From: Patellaria atrata CBS 101060
Taxonomy: Eukaryota; Ascomycota; Dothideomycetes; Patellariales; Patellariaceae
NCBI GenBank assembly: GCA_010093705.1
Contig: MU006116.1
Coordinates: 100,394-164,393 of the forward strand
Direction of reading: 5' to 3'
DNA: 64,000 nt
In this document: positions 10,104-21,134 of the stretch, in pieces
Numbering within the stretch: the first letter of the stretch is position 1
How the letters are laid out: every line of letters begins with the position of its first letter
Notes under the pieces: model-generated
Told to the model about the DNA's origin: nothing
Databases searched by the model: none
What the model saw: the letters and a program-made list of their open reading frames with translations, nothing else
Position numbers and translations under genes: made by a program

Positions 10104-12337
10104 ATGCCTTGTTGCAACCCATCTCACCAGCACATCTGGCCCACTTCAGGCTATTTTCGAACATCTCGTTGCGAGCGAAGCTGTGGATATTGTTACGAAG
10201 AGTTCACTTCAATCTATCTCCTTCGCCAGCATGTAAGGTTGGTCCATGTAAAAACCGAGGGCATGGATATCCAAGTACAAGATGTAAACACGCATGCAAG
10301 CAAGAAAGACCCGTGAGTCCACCGACTTGCCCATTCGTGAATATAGTAGTTCTCCATTGACTGATACTAATCTTCAGCAGAGTTGGTCGTTCATTCGCAG
10401 GCTTCAATCTTGACAACGAATGGACACTGAGGAATAGCTTCGTGGCGCGGACCGAAGTACAGGAAACTAACTGGTTGATGCAGGAGAATTTCGATATATC
10501 AGGAGCATTCACTGGTAATCCGTCGAGCTTCTTTCCAACAACGGAGTATAGCCCATCATTGGTGTGCAATCCAACGCAAGAGTGTGTCAACCCCTCCGCT
10601 TTCTCCTTCGACAATTATCTTATCCCACTTTTGCAAATTCAAAATTTTCCAATGACTTGTGAAGGAACTACAATACCACTACAGTACAATATGTCACAAG
10701 CGCAGAACTTTCTTCCTTACGACAATTCCCATGGCATGTGTTTGTCAACAATGAGCATGACGCCAAGTGCGTACACTCAGCAGTCATCCCAAGAATCTTC
10801 TCAGAATCTCAATTTCCCTGCTCCTGGCAATGACTATGGATTAGTTAAAGAAGCGCCGATGACGACATACTTTTCACGAGTACCAGTCACTTCCATGTAC
10901 CAATTTGGTCACGCGGTTCAGGGGGATTCACAATATCAGACAACGCACCCTTTGGAACCTTACGGGCAAAGTCACCTGGTCAATTCGAATTTCACTCCAG
11001 GCAACAATACTCAGTATCAACTACTCATGTTTCCACAAACAAGGGTACCCATAGACAGTTTGTCACGACCTAGGACGTCTCTATTGCGTAGGGACAATGC
11101 CATCCAACCGCAAAATTCGATTGACCACTTTAGACGCCTTCAACAAGGCAATGTATCTTCTTTAAAGCAGCAAACGTTTGGGTATCCCGGGGACCAGGCA
11201 CTGCTGGGGAACACTATGTTTCAGCAAAAGCCAGACAAGAACGCATATGGCCTCATCGGACCACAGACAGGGAACATTTTGGGTCAGGCCGGAGATCCTA
11301 TGACAAATTTCGACTTGAATTCTATGGAATGCAGCTTTGAAGGAATCGAAAACAAGTTTAACAGTACGGAACGCTGTCAAGAGTTTGGAGGTTACTTTCA
11401 TGCTCAACCTCAAGAACAAACTGATTTCAGCTTTCAAGGACAAGATCAGACCTTCGACACAACACAATGGCAGGATCTTACAATTAACCCACAAAAACTT
11501 CTCCAAGAACATAATAATGAGCTTAGTGCTTGGAACTTTTGTAGTCCGCAAGGAGTACACCCTAGCGGATTAGGCTTCTCACCTCAATCACCCTTCGTGG
11601 GACAAGTTGTGTCCCCAATCACAGCTTATTTGAACAATATTCCATATACACCCCCGAAAATTCCATCAGTCGGACAACTCCTTGCCAAGTCGCATTGCAC
11701 GCACTCAGTTAGTTCACCAAACACCCAGAGGTCCTTCAACCTCGCTGGATCACAAACGCGCTCTCAGTCTATAATTGATTACACGAGCCTCAACGCCGCT
11801 CAGAGGGCGATAATTCGAGATATGACACCGTCCAAACCGACTGCTGACCCATATACCCACATCGAACCCGCAGCTGCATACACAGGGTATCTTCACCCAG
11901 ACAATTCAACAGCGTTCACGACACGCTTGACAACAGTCTCCAACATTCCAGGAGGCGAACAATCGTTTTCCCATTCCCGTAGGAACTTCTCCCGAACTGT
12001 GTGGTTTCTCATCCGCGACGCTAGAGAGTCTGGTTTGCATGTCGCTGATATCAAACGTTTACTATACCTTGGGGTTCAAATCGTAAGCGAGGTTGCTATA
12101 CCTCAATATTTCACCAAGCTCGTGGATGATCCCTATTTCTTGTATGGACGACCTGCCGGTGCGACGGATGCCTCCTCTTCTGCGAAACAAGATGTGAAAA
12201 TGTGGGATGCGGCATGGGATATGAGGATGGGGCTTAGGGCTGCAGTTGACAGAGGACGGGCTAGGGGAATGGAGGATAAGGATATGAAAGATTGCTTAGG
12301 TGCAATTATCATAGTCGGAAAGAATCGGAAGAAGTAG
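10104..12337 (+). CDS. Zinc-finger protein B with long Gln/Asn/Ser-rich region, paralogue of the gene at 6984
   Basis: Two exons, 10104-10312 and 10381-12337, about 721 residues. The intron ends in CAGCAG, a NAGNAG acceptor, so two in-frame products differing by one residue are possible (second exon at 10378 or 10381). The first exon encodes M-P-C3-C, P6-S-H8-x-H10-x-W12-P, R-C23-E-R-x-C27-x2-C30 and L-R-x-H43-V-R-x2-H48, which matches the module in the divergent neighbour almost position by position. Residues about 75-590 are low-complexity, rich in Gln, Asn, Ser, Thr and Pro, as in transcription-factor activation regions. A folded-looking C-terminal domain starts near residue 615 (RRNFSRTVWFLIRDARESG). 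Probable nuclear regulator; no target is known. Confidence 0.72.
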
Positions 12338-12974
12338 ACATACATGGTTGGAGTCATCCAGTTAGCAAGATCTATAACTTACATGGACGGTTCAAAAGTA
12401 TGAGATAAGTGTGGACGATGTTGGTTGTTGGTTGTTGGTTGTTGGACTCAAATTGGACGGCGACAAAAATGTTCGTTGTTGTTATTGGGTTGATGTGCTA
12501 GTGTTATGAACTGGACACTACGATTTTTCGGATCTTAGACATCGGGTGAGCGACGTACCAAAAGAAGAATACGTAGGATTATGTTCTTCCATTAAGAGGG
12601 AGTCTTAAGTATCGTAACACACGATCGTATCAAGCAATGTAGTGTTGTGATGCCTTTCTCACACGCTTGCTTAGATTCATTTCAAAATCTGCATAGTACG
12701 TGGCACAATAAAATTGAGCAGGTTATACGTAAGAAATATGACAATAGCTGTAAGTAGTCGTAATATTGAAGTGGCTTCTCTGCTAACAGTAGAAATTCTG
12801 ATCAACTGCTTCTGTCTCTTCGCAAATCCTTCCACCACCACAATCATGGCAGCATTTCACAATATTCTGCTGGCTATGATCTATCCATAACATTTCCATT
12901 GAACAGCGACATACTATTTGTATAGTATTACCCGCGTCAACCCTGGGGTTCCAAGAGCTCTTCTCTTTGGTTGA
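12338..12974. other. Intergenic, between convergent zinc-finger B and LSM1
   Basis: Both genes end here. Apart from a short TTGGTTG repeat at 12421-12445, nothing was recognised. Confidence 0.5.
12421..12445. repeat. (TTGGTTG)n microsatellite
   Basis: Three full 7-base units plus four bases, uninterrupted, in the 3' flank of zinc-finger gene B. Confidence 0.85.
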
Positions 12975-13660
12975 TTAAATTATAGCCTCTCCCATATGTT
13001 CGCCTTCGAAGCCATACGCCCTTAACTTCTTAGACCGGGCCTTTTCTTTCCTCTTTCGGTCTTCTGCCTCTTTCTTCTGAAGCGTAAAGACCCTGTCTAC
13101 AGACGCTTCCTGAAATGCCTCCGGAATGTAGTCGTCCTTATCAAGGTCCTGCAAATTCACAATGAGCCAACAATAGATATCCCTGACACGATGAGACATA
13201 CAATCTCTCCCAAGAGGAGAACATTTTCCCCTCGAACGATGTATATGCCTCGTGGAATGTCCGCGTACAGATTCTGAACAAATATTCTTTCGATAGTATC
13301 TTGGAGGACAAGGTTTGCTGTAAACGGTTGGAAATTAGGTATATGAGATTCCATCGCGTAAATATGTCAGTCGTACCAAACTGATCCCAGCTGCGGAGAA
13401 CTCCAATTATTTTCTTCCCATCGCGCAATGACACCATTAGCTTTTCTGAGGGTTGAAAGCGGTCCAAGGTCAGCCTTGACTCTTATCAACTCATGCTATA
13501 AGGAGTAGACCGTTGCGAACTCACTGTCAGTTAAATCCAGCAGCTGGGCCGCTGTTGTGAACATCTGGGGTGGAAGTTGAGGAACCATTGGTGGGACTGG
13601 TTGATGTTTCACTGGTTGCTCGCCCGCCGGCGGCGGATCATGTATTGAAAGACTTTCCAT
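12975..13660 (-). CDS. LSM1: U6 snRNA-associated Sm-like protein LSm1
   Basis: Four exons on the minus strand: 13525-13660, 13377-13445, 13202-13317 and 12975-13148, giving 164 residues. The joints restore the Sm fold: QLLDLTDKKLMVSLRDGKK (Sm1, at the first joint), RSWDQFANLVLQDTIERI, and IYIVRGENVLLLGEI (Sm2). A charged, Lys/Arg-rich C-terminal tail typical of LSm1 follows. LSm1 is the defining subunit of the cytoplasmic Lsm1-7 ring, which binds oligoadenylated mRNA ends and promotes decapping and 5'-3' decay in P-bodies. The start at 13660 gives the usual proline-rich leader before PPQMFTTAAQLLDL. Confidence 0.94.
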
Positions 13661-14019
13661 CAAATAAAAGCGGGAAACTACAAGATCAAGAAGAAGAGCC
13701 GGGAATCCAGTCCATGTTAATGAATAGGAAAAGCAGGCAATTGTTTGAACTTGAGGGACAATGAGTGGTGGAACTTTGCGATAATCAGATAAATTACGGT
13801 GACCGAGATCGACCTGATTAGCTATACTGGCAACGTCAACTCTTAATGTAAACTTTCCACCAACATATCGAGGCTAAGAATAAAGGGCAATTCCGATCTT
13901 TTATCATAACAGTTCATCTCTAATCATTCTGACTCCGTTCATCTATCCATTCTTTAGGTATTAAAAAGCGCTATATCCCAAAATTCTCGCTATCATGGAA
14001 CGAGTAAAGCAGTAGAATA
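13661..14019. other. Short intergenic region upstream of LSM1
   Basis: Contains the LSM1 promoter side. No other feature was recognised. Confidence 0.45.
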
Positions 14020-15145
14020 GCTCCCAGGATGGACTGAGCGACCTTTGGCAGACAGAGGAATCAATGCCATCACCAGGACCAGACGAAGTTCTGGTTGCGC
14101 TGAAGGCCGCCTCGTTGAACTGTCTTGACACAGAAGGTCGTTGATCGTTGGCATCTGATATGAGCATCCTAAGATTGACCATGTAACCAGTCGTAATGGG
14201 ATTGTATACTCATCACAAAACTATGAACCAGGAGTCGGTTGCCCATTTTACCATACTCAGATATGTGTGGCATTATCATAGCTCAAGGAGAAGGCTCAAC
14301 TTTGAAGATTGGTACTCACGTGTTAACAACCTTTCTTCAACATCATATCTCTGGCCAAGTAACTGCTGAAATGATGACTACGAGCCCCTTACCAGGGCTA
14401 TTGACCACACACCGCGTTCTAAAGTCTCAGGGTCTTGTTGTAGCACCAGATTACTTAACCGACGATGAAGCATGCGCATTACCTATTGCTGCAGTAACAG
14501 CATGGATGTCAATATATGCCATGGATCCAATTCGCCAAATTGAAAATCTACCTTGGGAGCACCGTGAGGGTATTTTACTTATGTAGGGGACAGGGGGTGT
14601 GTCTATCGCTGCATTACAAATTGCAAAAGCAAGCTCACTCCAAGGTATATATTAAAGATCAATATCTAATCTCGTGCGAGCTCATGCAGGCATAGTCGTC
14701 ATAACCTCCTCCTCGGACGAGAAGTTGCAGAAAGCTCGCACAATCAACTAGCGGAAAACCTCTGACTGGGAAAATGAAGTTATGAGGATTACCGAACGCA
14801 AAGGCGTGAACATTATCGTCGAAGTAGGATGTGCAAGGACCCTTAAAAAAAGTTTTGAATGCCTAGCATTCGGTGGTTAGATCAACTGTATGGGGTATCT
14901 TTCTGGTATAGAGGATGAACCAGGAGATCGCATGAACGCAGGTGTCCGCGCTCTAAGACGTAATGCAACTCTGAAAGGGATTATCAAAGGCCCACAAGAG
15001 CGCTTTGGGGATATTCGTGATTTCTATGAGCAGGGAAAGATTCATCCAGTCATCGACAGAGTCTCTAAGTTTACGGAAGCTAAAGAGACGTTTCAATACT
15101 TGTACAGTGGCTCTCATTTTGGGAAGGTGGTTATTAAATACACAC
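14020..15145 (+). pseudogene. Decayed MDR-family (zinc-type alcohol dehydrogenase-like) gene
   Basis: Family landmarks appear in order on the plus strand. These are a GroES-like start (PGPDEVLVALKAASLN near 14070), PYSDMCGIIIAQGEG...KIGTHVL near 14240, EACALPIAAVTAWMSIY near 14470, the nucleotide-binding GTGGVSIAALQIAKASSLQ near 14590, EVMRITERKGVNIIVEVG near 14780, and a C-terminal part ending SGSHFGKVVIKY near 15135. The frame is broken by in-frame stops at about 14142, 14584, 14748 and 14878, and by frame changes in the N-terminal third. Such enzymes reduce or oxidise alcohols, quinones or enones using NAD(P). This copy cannot encode a full protein. Landmarks are still readable, so decay appears moderate in age. 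Confidence 0.82.
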
Positions 15146-15248
15146 ACGATATCAGTCTTTCTTCCTTCTATTTGAGTCTTTGCTTTCTAAACGTTCATAC
15201 AATTTGTGGTCAAGTTTTTACCTTCGTCTACACTTCGATACCAACCCC

Positions 15249-16394
15249 TCAACGCCGACAAAATATCCACTTATCGATAAAATCTAACGCATAATCCCTC
15301 ACCGTCCAGTTCTTCTTCCTACTAAAATCCCTCTCATCCTTATGCATTCCACCTGGGTCTCCAATCTGGTTTCTATTCAGAAACTGGTGGAACTCCGCAT
15401 TCGACTTTCGAAACCCGCCTCTGCGAACCGCCGCTGTGGCCGATCCCGGGCTCGGCCTGATATTGGTTCCGCTCGCGAGCCCGACTGAGGCCGAGATATC
15501 AACGAATCCGCTGATGACCGGTACTCGGGGTGGCTGCAGCACGATCCGTGAAACCGGGCGTGGAGCACCGTCGACGCTGATAGGGCTGAAAACCGCTGTG
15601 CGTTGTTGGTCTCGCCTATGTACCCGCTCATTCATGATGGCGTTGGTTACGGGTATAGGTGTGACTTTTGGCGGGGAGGGTTGGACATGTTGTGCCGGCC
15701 CCGGGGCTACCTCTACCGGGCTTGGTGCTAGGTATCCTATTCCCATGGTTGCATTCGATATTAAAGTCCCTCGCTGGAGAAGTTGCGCGGAATCCGGATG
15801 CTGGACCTCAGAGGTGGATGTGGTTGCCGAGCGGACGGTGGTGAAAGATTCCATGCTCATTTGGCGTTTTGCATACTCAGAGGATGTGTTAGCCTGTCTA
15901 CTCGCATCGTACGAGACCACACGAGGTAGTGGTGAGATGAAGTTGTCGGATGATTGTGGAGGAGGAATGGGAACCCTGGTGTCATGTCTCTTGATTGACG
16001 GCTCGGAATAAGAGGGATGGAGTACTGATGGCACAGAGGGTCCGCAGACTGACATATCGCTGAACCGACGACTCAGGCGAAGTTTCTCCGCTTGATCGAG
16101 CTCCTCTTTGGTACAAGGATAGGGAGGGATAATAGGGAATGACCCTGTACGAGTGACCTCTCTACCATATAAATTACCTCCAATAGCAATATCACTGTTC
16201 GAGTGGTATAGTTGAGGAGTGGCAGGAGCCTGATCTGGTCCATAACTCGCCCCATGTTCTAATGTCGCCCTTTTTAGGAGCTGTGTATGGGATGTATGAG
16301 CCTGTGAACCGAAACTAGTTCGATACGGCTGGTAGACTGGCCGCATTCCTCGCTGTGCGGTCTCCGGTAATGGCCTACGTGGAATAGTATACAT
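15249..16394 (-). CDS. Hypothetical protein, Pro/Ser-rich
   Basis: Single open frame of 381 residues on the minus strand, starting MYTIPRRPLPE. I recognise no domain. The sequence is rich in Pro, Ser, Thr and Arg, with no membrane segment or signal peptide, so most of it is probably disordered. A short segment at about 90-110 (PYPCTKEELDQAEKLRLSRRFSD) and the C-terminal 50 residues (ending NWTVRDYALDFIDKWIFCRR) look more structured. The opposite strand is partly open over the same bases (15436-16011), but its product looks no more natural. It lies tail-to-tail with the decayed dehydrogenase. Function is unknown. Confidence 0.55.
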   Translation of the reverse strand: MYTIPRRPLPETAQRGMRPVYQPYRTSFGSQAHTSHTQLLKRATLEHGASYGPDQAPATPQLYHSNSDIAIGGNLYGREVTRTGSFPIIPPYPCTKEELDQAEKLRLSRRFSDMSVCGPSVPSVLHPSYSEPSIKRHDTRVPIPPPQSSDNFISPLPRVVSYDASRQANTSSEYAKRQMSMESFTTVRSATTSTSEVQHPDSAQLLQRGTLISNATMGIGYLAPSPVEVAPGPAQHVQPSPPKVTPIPVTNAIMNERVHRRDQQRTAVFSPISVDGAPRPVSRIVLQPPRVPVISGFVDISASVGLASGTNIRPSPGSATAAVRRGGFRKSNAEFHQFLNRNQIGDPGGMHKDERDFSRKKNWTVRDYALDFIDKWIFCRR

Positions 16395-17459
16395 TTTCTT
16401 CTAGTCTCTCCCGATTTGTTCAGATATGGGTTGAAACCTATATCAAGTAAATGCTTTTTATAGATTTAGGTTCTTGAGGTTGCGCCGGTCTGTACAGATT
16501 TAGTTGATCTCAAGTTGCTACTGTAGGCTAGTCTTATAGTAATCGGTGTGTAGGGAATGCTCACAATGTCTCGTCCGAGTACATTGTTTCTTTGTTTCGG
16601 TGCACGACTTCCCAGACACTCTTCGATGACTTTGTGTAGTTTATATCAGAACAATACGCGAGATGTGCTTTATATGGAATCTGGAAAAGGTGAATTGGAA
16701 TGAGTAATAGTACTTCAAGTGGGGAGTATCAGATAATGTTGATTCAACACCGAATTGAGAAAGATTGGAACTATGCAATTTAATTGCAGTGTTTTCCATA
16801 AAGTACATCCGGAAACTGTAGGCAAGTATTCGCCAGTGTCAGCTAAGCTCTTAATGGGTAGTGCAAAAGTGATTTCGATTCAACTTTTATCATCGGTGTA
16901 AGATTCTTAGATTTAGGGGGGGAAAACAAAAAATAAGGTGCTTGTACGATGGACAAAATACCATTCGACTACAACCCCACAACTGAAAGCTTGGAAGGTT
17001 AAAATCGAATACACAGTGTGGGTCTTACGCAGGACTTACCGTTCAGTCCCATTTTACCTCTCGTATACATATCTTCCATCTCAATAGGTAATTTGAGAAA
17101 TATATCACAACGTCAACCTATCCTCTCGTGTCATGACATAAATGAATTTCTCCTTTGTCCATAATTATGGAGCATCTATAAACCTACTTTCTTCACCGAA
17201 AGATCCCTCTCCACTGCTATCCCCTATTCTCCTTCGAGCTCCCAAGAAAAGAAGAAGCAAGGATTTTGTCGAACGCTATGTCACGTCTGGGAACCTCCTC
17301 GCCCGAAGATACCGAACACAGTGAAGTACTTAGGTGAAATCTCTTAGGTTTGTTAAGGACTGCTTCTTCTTGATGCGAAATGGCTTAGCCTTAGAATCCA
17401 TAGCATAGATAGGAGTCCTTTTAACGAGTACTAATGATCACTTTAGGCACCTTGATCGA
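16395..17459. other. Intergenic
   Basis: About 1.1 kb, AT-rich, with no convincing open frame, repeat or RNA gene. It includes the upstream side of the 15249-16394 gene. Confidence 0.5.
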
Positions 17460-18281
17460 CTATTTCGACTTTTGACGAGTGAGTTTCCTCTTTAATGAAG
17501 TGAATGAAAGGAGAGAGGTTCTGCTCGAGTGGCTTGACTTCTTCGAAGGTGGCCTCTTCGTTGACTTGGGTGTTTCTTGTGTTTCGTGTTGCTTCTTCAA
17601 CTTGCTATGCTGGATGACTCCGTTGTTAAACGTCGCAATAGTAGTCCCCGTGGGAAGATGAGGAAAGACAGCAAAGGTTGAAGGAATACTGAAACCGTGT
17701 TTCCTCTCCAGTGCACGGTATTCATTTACTGGATTATTGCCGCAAACATCTTTAGAGTCAGAAGATGCAAGATGAGCACTATCAGACGAGGGCTGTGTAC
17801 TTACCGATCTATAATACGGTTTCCTCTCGTTCAAGGCCGGTTTCGGAGAGGAAGACGGTTGATGTCGCAGTTCTTTCGGAGTCTCGACCTCTGGAAAGAT
17901 CTCGAGAACCGCCTTCATTTCGTAAACGTCAGACCGCTTTTAAGGTTGTGATGGTACGGTGCTCGCAGATGCGGAAATTTGTCCTCGATGAGGTCCTTCA
18001 ACGGACACCAACTTAGGTTTCTCAAACCTCAGAATCTCCAATTGGTGAATCTCGGACTGTTTGTTCGATTGATTTGGCCCAGGTCCCATTACAACAGGCC
18101 CATCGGAGCGGTTACCTTTTACTAACCCGGGATAAGTGGACATAGCTGGCGTATTGTCCTCGTTCGCAGTATTTTCCCCTAGGTACTGTAACTCTCCCGT
18201 ACCATTGCCTTCATCGGTAATCTTTTCCGTTGAATGCCGTATCTTCCTCACGGCGTACTTCCTTTCCAAGCTTTGTGTCAT
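17460..18281 (-). CDS. Hypothetical protein, low-complexity, basic C-terminus
   Basis: Two frames on the minus strand can be joined by a 45-nt intron (17913-17957) that has a GTACCA donor, a CTGAC branch-like site and an AAG acceptor. This gives exons 17958-18281 and 17460-17912 and 258 residues. The start MTQSLERK at 18281 is preferred over the in-frame ATG at 18344, which would add a 21-residue hydrophobic leader. No domain was recognised. The protein is Ser/Pro/Lys-rich and ends in a strongly basic tail (SLKRKLTRQKSK). If the intron is wrong, these are two small frames or a decayed gene. Confidence 0.42.
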
Positions 18282-18667
18282 TGTGGACCCCGTGAGAATA
18301 GTATTGATAACGATAGTAGATAGATAGAAGACCAACAAGAACACTCGGGTTATTCCTGGGATGATAACAAATGAGAGTCGTTGTTATCACCGGAATGTTA
18401 GAGAAGCTTGGTGAAGAGTAAGATGGCACAGTCCATGACCAGATTTATATAGGAAGTTTCCCACGTATTGTAAATATACATGCCTAATTGATGATTGAAC
18501 GAGGATAATATTTATACAACCACTGGAAATAATATTGACGATGTTTTATAACAACAGTAATACGGACGATTGACGCGTTTAGGTGTATGCTTGTGTAAAT
18601 GGTCTTAAACTTATATCCTTATGTACTAACTATATCATACTAAATATTGGGCTTTATACTCAACTAG
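18282..18667. other. Intergenic
   Basis: AT-rich spacer of under 400 bases, with no feature recognised. Confidence 0.45.
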
Positions 18668-19468
18668 TTATAACTCCGGCTGACCAAGACGTAGGGTCGA
18701 AGGGAGGTCCTCTTGATCCTTGGTGAATTCCCTGTGAGCAGTGTTACGACTTTGTGAGAGCTCAATATCCTCCTTCACGATCTCCTTGATAGGGTGGCTG
18801 CTGTGAACAACTGAACGTAACCGTGAAGAATTATGGACTCTTTCATAATCGTCTAACGGAACAGCAAGCGTCAAGGATATTCCTCCTTGAAAATCGTAAC
18901 CTTGAGATCTAGGGTGGTCGTCCAACTCCTTTGAGGCCATCCCGTTCGCTTCGAATACCCATTTGAGGAACTCAAGATCTGGAGGAGCAAGATATGGTAT
19001 CGGAATACCAATCCTGATATTGTCTTCACGACGAAGATATATCGTATTGCTTTTCAGATACATAAACTGGGCCCTGATCTGCCCCATTCCAGGGTATTCC
19101 TTTTCACAATCCCAGTCTCTTATGTGGTGATGCTCAACTTTAGCCTTCTTTTTCGGTCGCGGGACTTCATAGTTCGGCCACTCGTTCAATTCCATTTCCC
19201 ATTGGTGAAGTCGAATGCGGATGGGATTACTTTCCACAGGTCGTACGGGTTCCACGTTCATTATCGAGATTTCAGGATAAGTGAAAAACTTAGGTCTGTC
19301 ATGAGCTGTGGGGAGATCATGCGACATTTTCGTACGCATTGAGGGTTTTTGTCGCGCTTGAGCTTCGTCCGGTTGGAACATTGAGGGTGTCGATGCTCTT
19401 AGATCTTGCATATCTAGAGAATTTGTGTATGTAGTAGACGGATCATCCCCGCTTGAGTTAGTTGCCAT
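18668..19468 (-). CDS. Hypothetical protein
   Basis: Single open frame of 266 residues starting MATNSSGDDPST. A disordered Ser/Thr/Gln-rich first 60 residues is followed by a better-ordered part from about 60 to 200. That part includes KFFTYPEISIMNVEPV, a basic PRPKKKAKVEHHH motif that could be a nuclear localisation signal, and aromatic-rich text (QIRAQFMYLKSNTIYLRRED). I recognise no family. It is one of four minus-strand hypothetical genes in the 15-20 kb stretch. Confidence 0.55.
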   Translation of the reverse strand: MATNSSGDDPSTTYTNSLDMQDLRASTPSMFQPDEAQARQKPSMRTKMSHDLPTAHDRPKFFTYPEISIMNVEPVRPVESNPIRIRLHQWEMELNEWPNYEVPRPKKKAKVEHHHIRDWDCEKEYPGMGQIRAQFMYLKSNTIYLRREDNIRIGIPIPYLAPPDLEFLKWVFEANGMASKELDDHPRSQGYDFQGGISLTLAVPLDDYERVHNSSRLRSVVHSSHPIKEIVKEDIELSQSRNTAHREFTKDQEDLPSTLRLGQPEL

Positions 19469-19841
19469 TCTAGACTAGGAAGTGGTATGATCGAGGGAAC
19501 CTGAGCTTGGAGAATAAAAAGATTTACTCCCTGTGCGAGCATTGATGGGGGAGAATACTTATAGGTTAACACACCTTTGGTTCTTGGTCAACACATAAAT
19601 ATAAATGGACAGAGTAGTGACGGCCGAATCATGTTCATTCTGACGCTAAATGTAGAAATCAACCGCAACTCTAAACTGTCAATCACTTACTGTGTTGTAA
19701 CAATGTACTGCTACATATTCACAGACATGAAAACACCTGATTAGCTCTTGAAGGAGATCCAAACTGTATGCCCCTACACGTCACATTACCCACATACAAT
19801 TAAACTCGTTAGAGACTCATAGGAGAATCCTTTGGGCGTGA
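19469..19841. other. Intergenic
   Basis: Spacer of under 400 bases between two minus-strand hypothetical genes, with no feature recognised. Confidence 0.45.
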
Positions 19842-20360
19842 TTACGCTCCTCCTCCTGAGAACCCAGCCCCAACCATTGCACCAAGCGTCCATCCGTTTC
19901 CTCTTGCCTCCATCGGAGTAAGTGCCTTTACTTCCCCTTTTCTAATCTTCTCTCTCCATATCTCCTTTCCAACCTCTTCATCCGGTTCGGAACCAATATA
20001 ATTGCCCTCTCCATCCGTAGCCCAGTATTGCAGATATTCTTTCTTTGTCATCCTGATTATGCGTAGGTCATCCTTCGACGACGTCGATGAAGATGATCTA
20101 AGGGGTTTCGCTAGTTTGGAAATGATTCCACTCAGTGATTTCTTCTCGTTGACTATGGGGCTGGATAGGTCTTGGGCTGGTGCGGGTGCTTCTAAGTGCG
20201 AGAGGGGTATTGCCACTGACATGATGCTATCATCGTTCAACTGGGAGATAGGAGTTGCTGGAGGAAGAATGTTTGAGATTGGATCATGCCGACTATTTGC
20301 GTCTACAAGAGTAGTAGCCTCTGAAGGTGCTACTGAGGCGGTTTCCGGGTCCGATGCCAT
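19842..20360 (-). CDS. Conserved small fungal hypothetical protein
   Basis: Single open frame of 172 residues. The first 95 residues are Ser/Pro/Ala-rich and look disordered. The C-terminal part has a compact conserved-looking stretch (RMTKKEYLQYWATDGEGNYIG, then GKEIWREKIRKGE) ending in a Gly-rich tail. I have seen this pattern in uncharacterised small ascomycete proteins, but no function is known to me. No signal peptide or membrane segment is visible. Confidence 0.62.
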   Translation of the reverse strand: MASDPETASVAPSEATTLVDANSRHDPISNILPPATPISQLNDDSIMSVAIPLSHLEAPAPAQDLSSPIVNEKKSLSGIISKLAKPLRSSSSTSSKDDLRIIRMTKKEYLQYWATDGEGNYIGSEPDEEVGKEIWREKIRKGEVKALTPMEARGNGWTLGAMVGAGFSGGGA

Positions 20361-21134
20361 GATTGTATTGTGTATTGGAGAACTGATAGTGAGCTAGTCA
20401 AAGGGTTAGTAGCAGACCAGCATGGCCGATACCTTTATTTATTCCAATCTATGAACGGGGCTGTGTTGAACTAGTGCGATACATGCAGGCTTGAGAGGCG
20501 TAAGAGGTTTACGGATCTCGCTGTACTGAGACTTGAAGGCTGACTGCGCTTCCCGATTAAGGCAAAGCGTGGTTTTCGACTTTCATCTTCTTTATCTCAA
20601 CCTCAACTTCCTAGACTACAACTACCTATTGTATCTTGTGCTCACTTGTACGCTGATAATCGAAAACATGACTGGTATAGTGATAAGATTGAATTTTCTG
20701 CATAGTAGATCACTATGAAATACTCTTCTTAATTTTGATTATACCTTTGTAAATTTGAAATTTATGTGAAGCATGAGGTACTCCATAACTTGTTGGTACG
20801 AATACAGAGCAACGATGCCAAATTTCTACCTGACCTGACCAGACACCGAGGGGAGTAGTTCTGGCGATTCCTTCACGCTGTTAGCGAATTCAGATGTACC
20901 GTATTTATCTCACCAAACAAGACATCACCAGAACCAATTTAACTATAAATTCCCCTTCTTCTAAATTCCTCTCCGAATTTAGAACTATCCACTGTACTAA
21001 CAGGTTAGAAATAAATCCACCCCAAACTTACTTTACCATCCCCACCACTTCTTAGAATATCACCCATTTCCTTATCTACATCACAACGAGCTTCTAGCTT
21101 CATTGCGTTCTCACTACGCTATTGTGCCCGCAAA
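20361..21134. other. Intergenic
   Basis: Contains the upstream regions of the minus-strand hypothetical gene and the plus-strand phosphoesterase relic. Nothing else was recognised. Confidence 0.5.

Noticed and set aside
14584-14600. Intron that would remove the TAG in the decayed dehydrogenase
   Set aside because: The only GT..AG pair around the stop is about 17 bases apart, too short for splicing, and other stops remain.
15436-16011. Open plus-strand frame of 191 codons opposite the 15249-16394 gene
   Set aside because: The minus-strand frame is longer and more natural; this one mirrors its codon composition.
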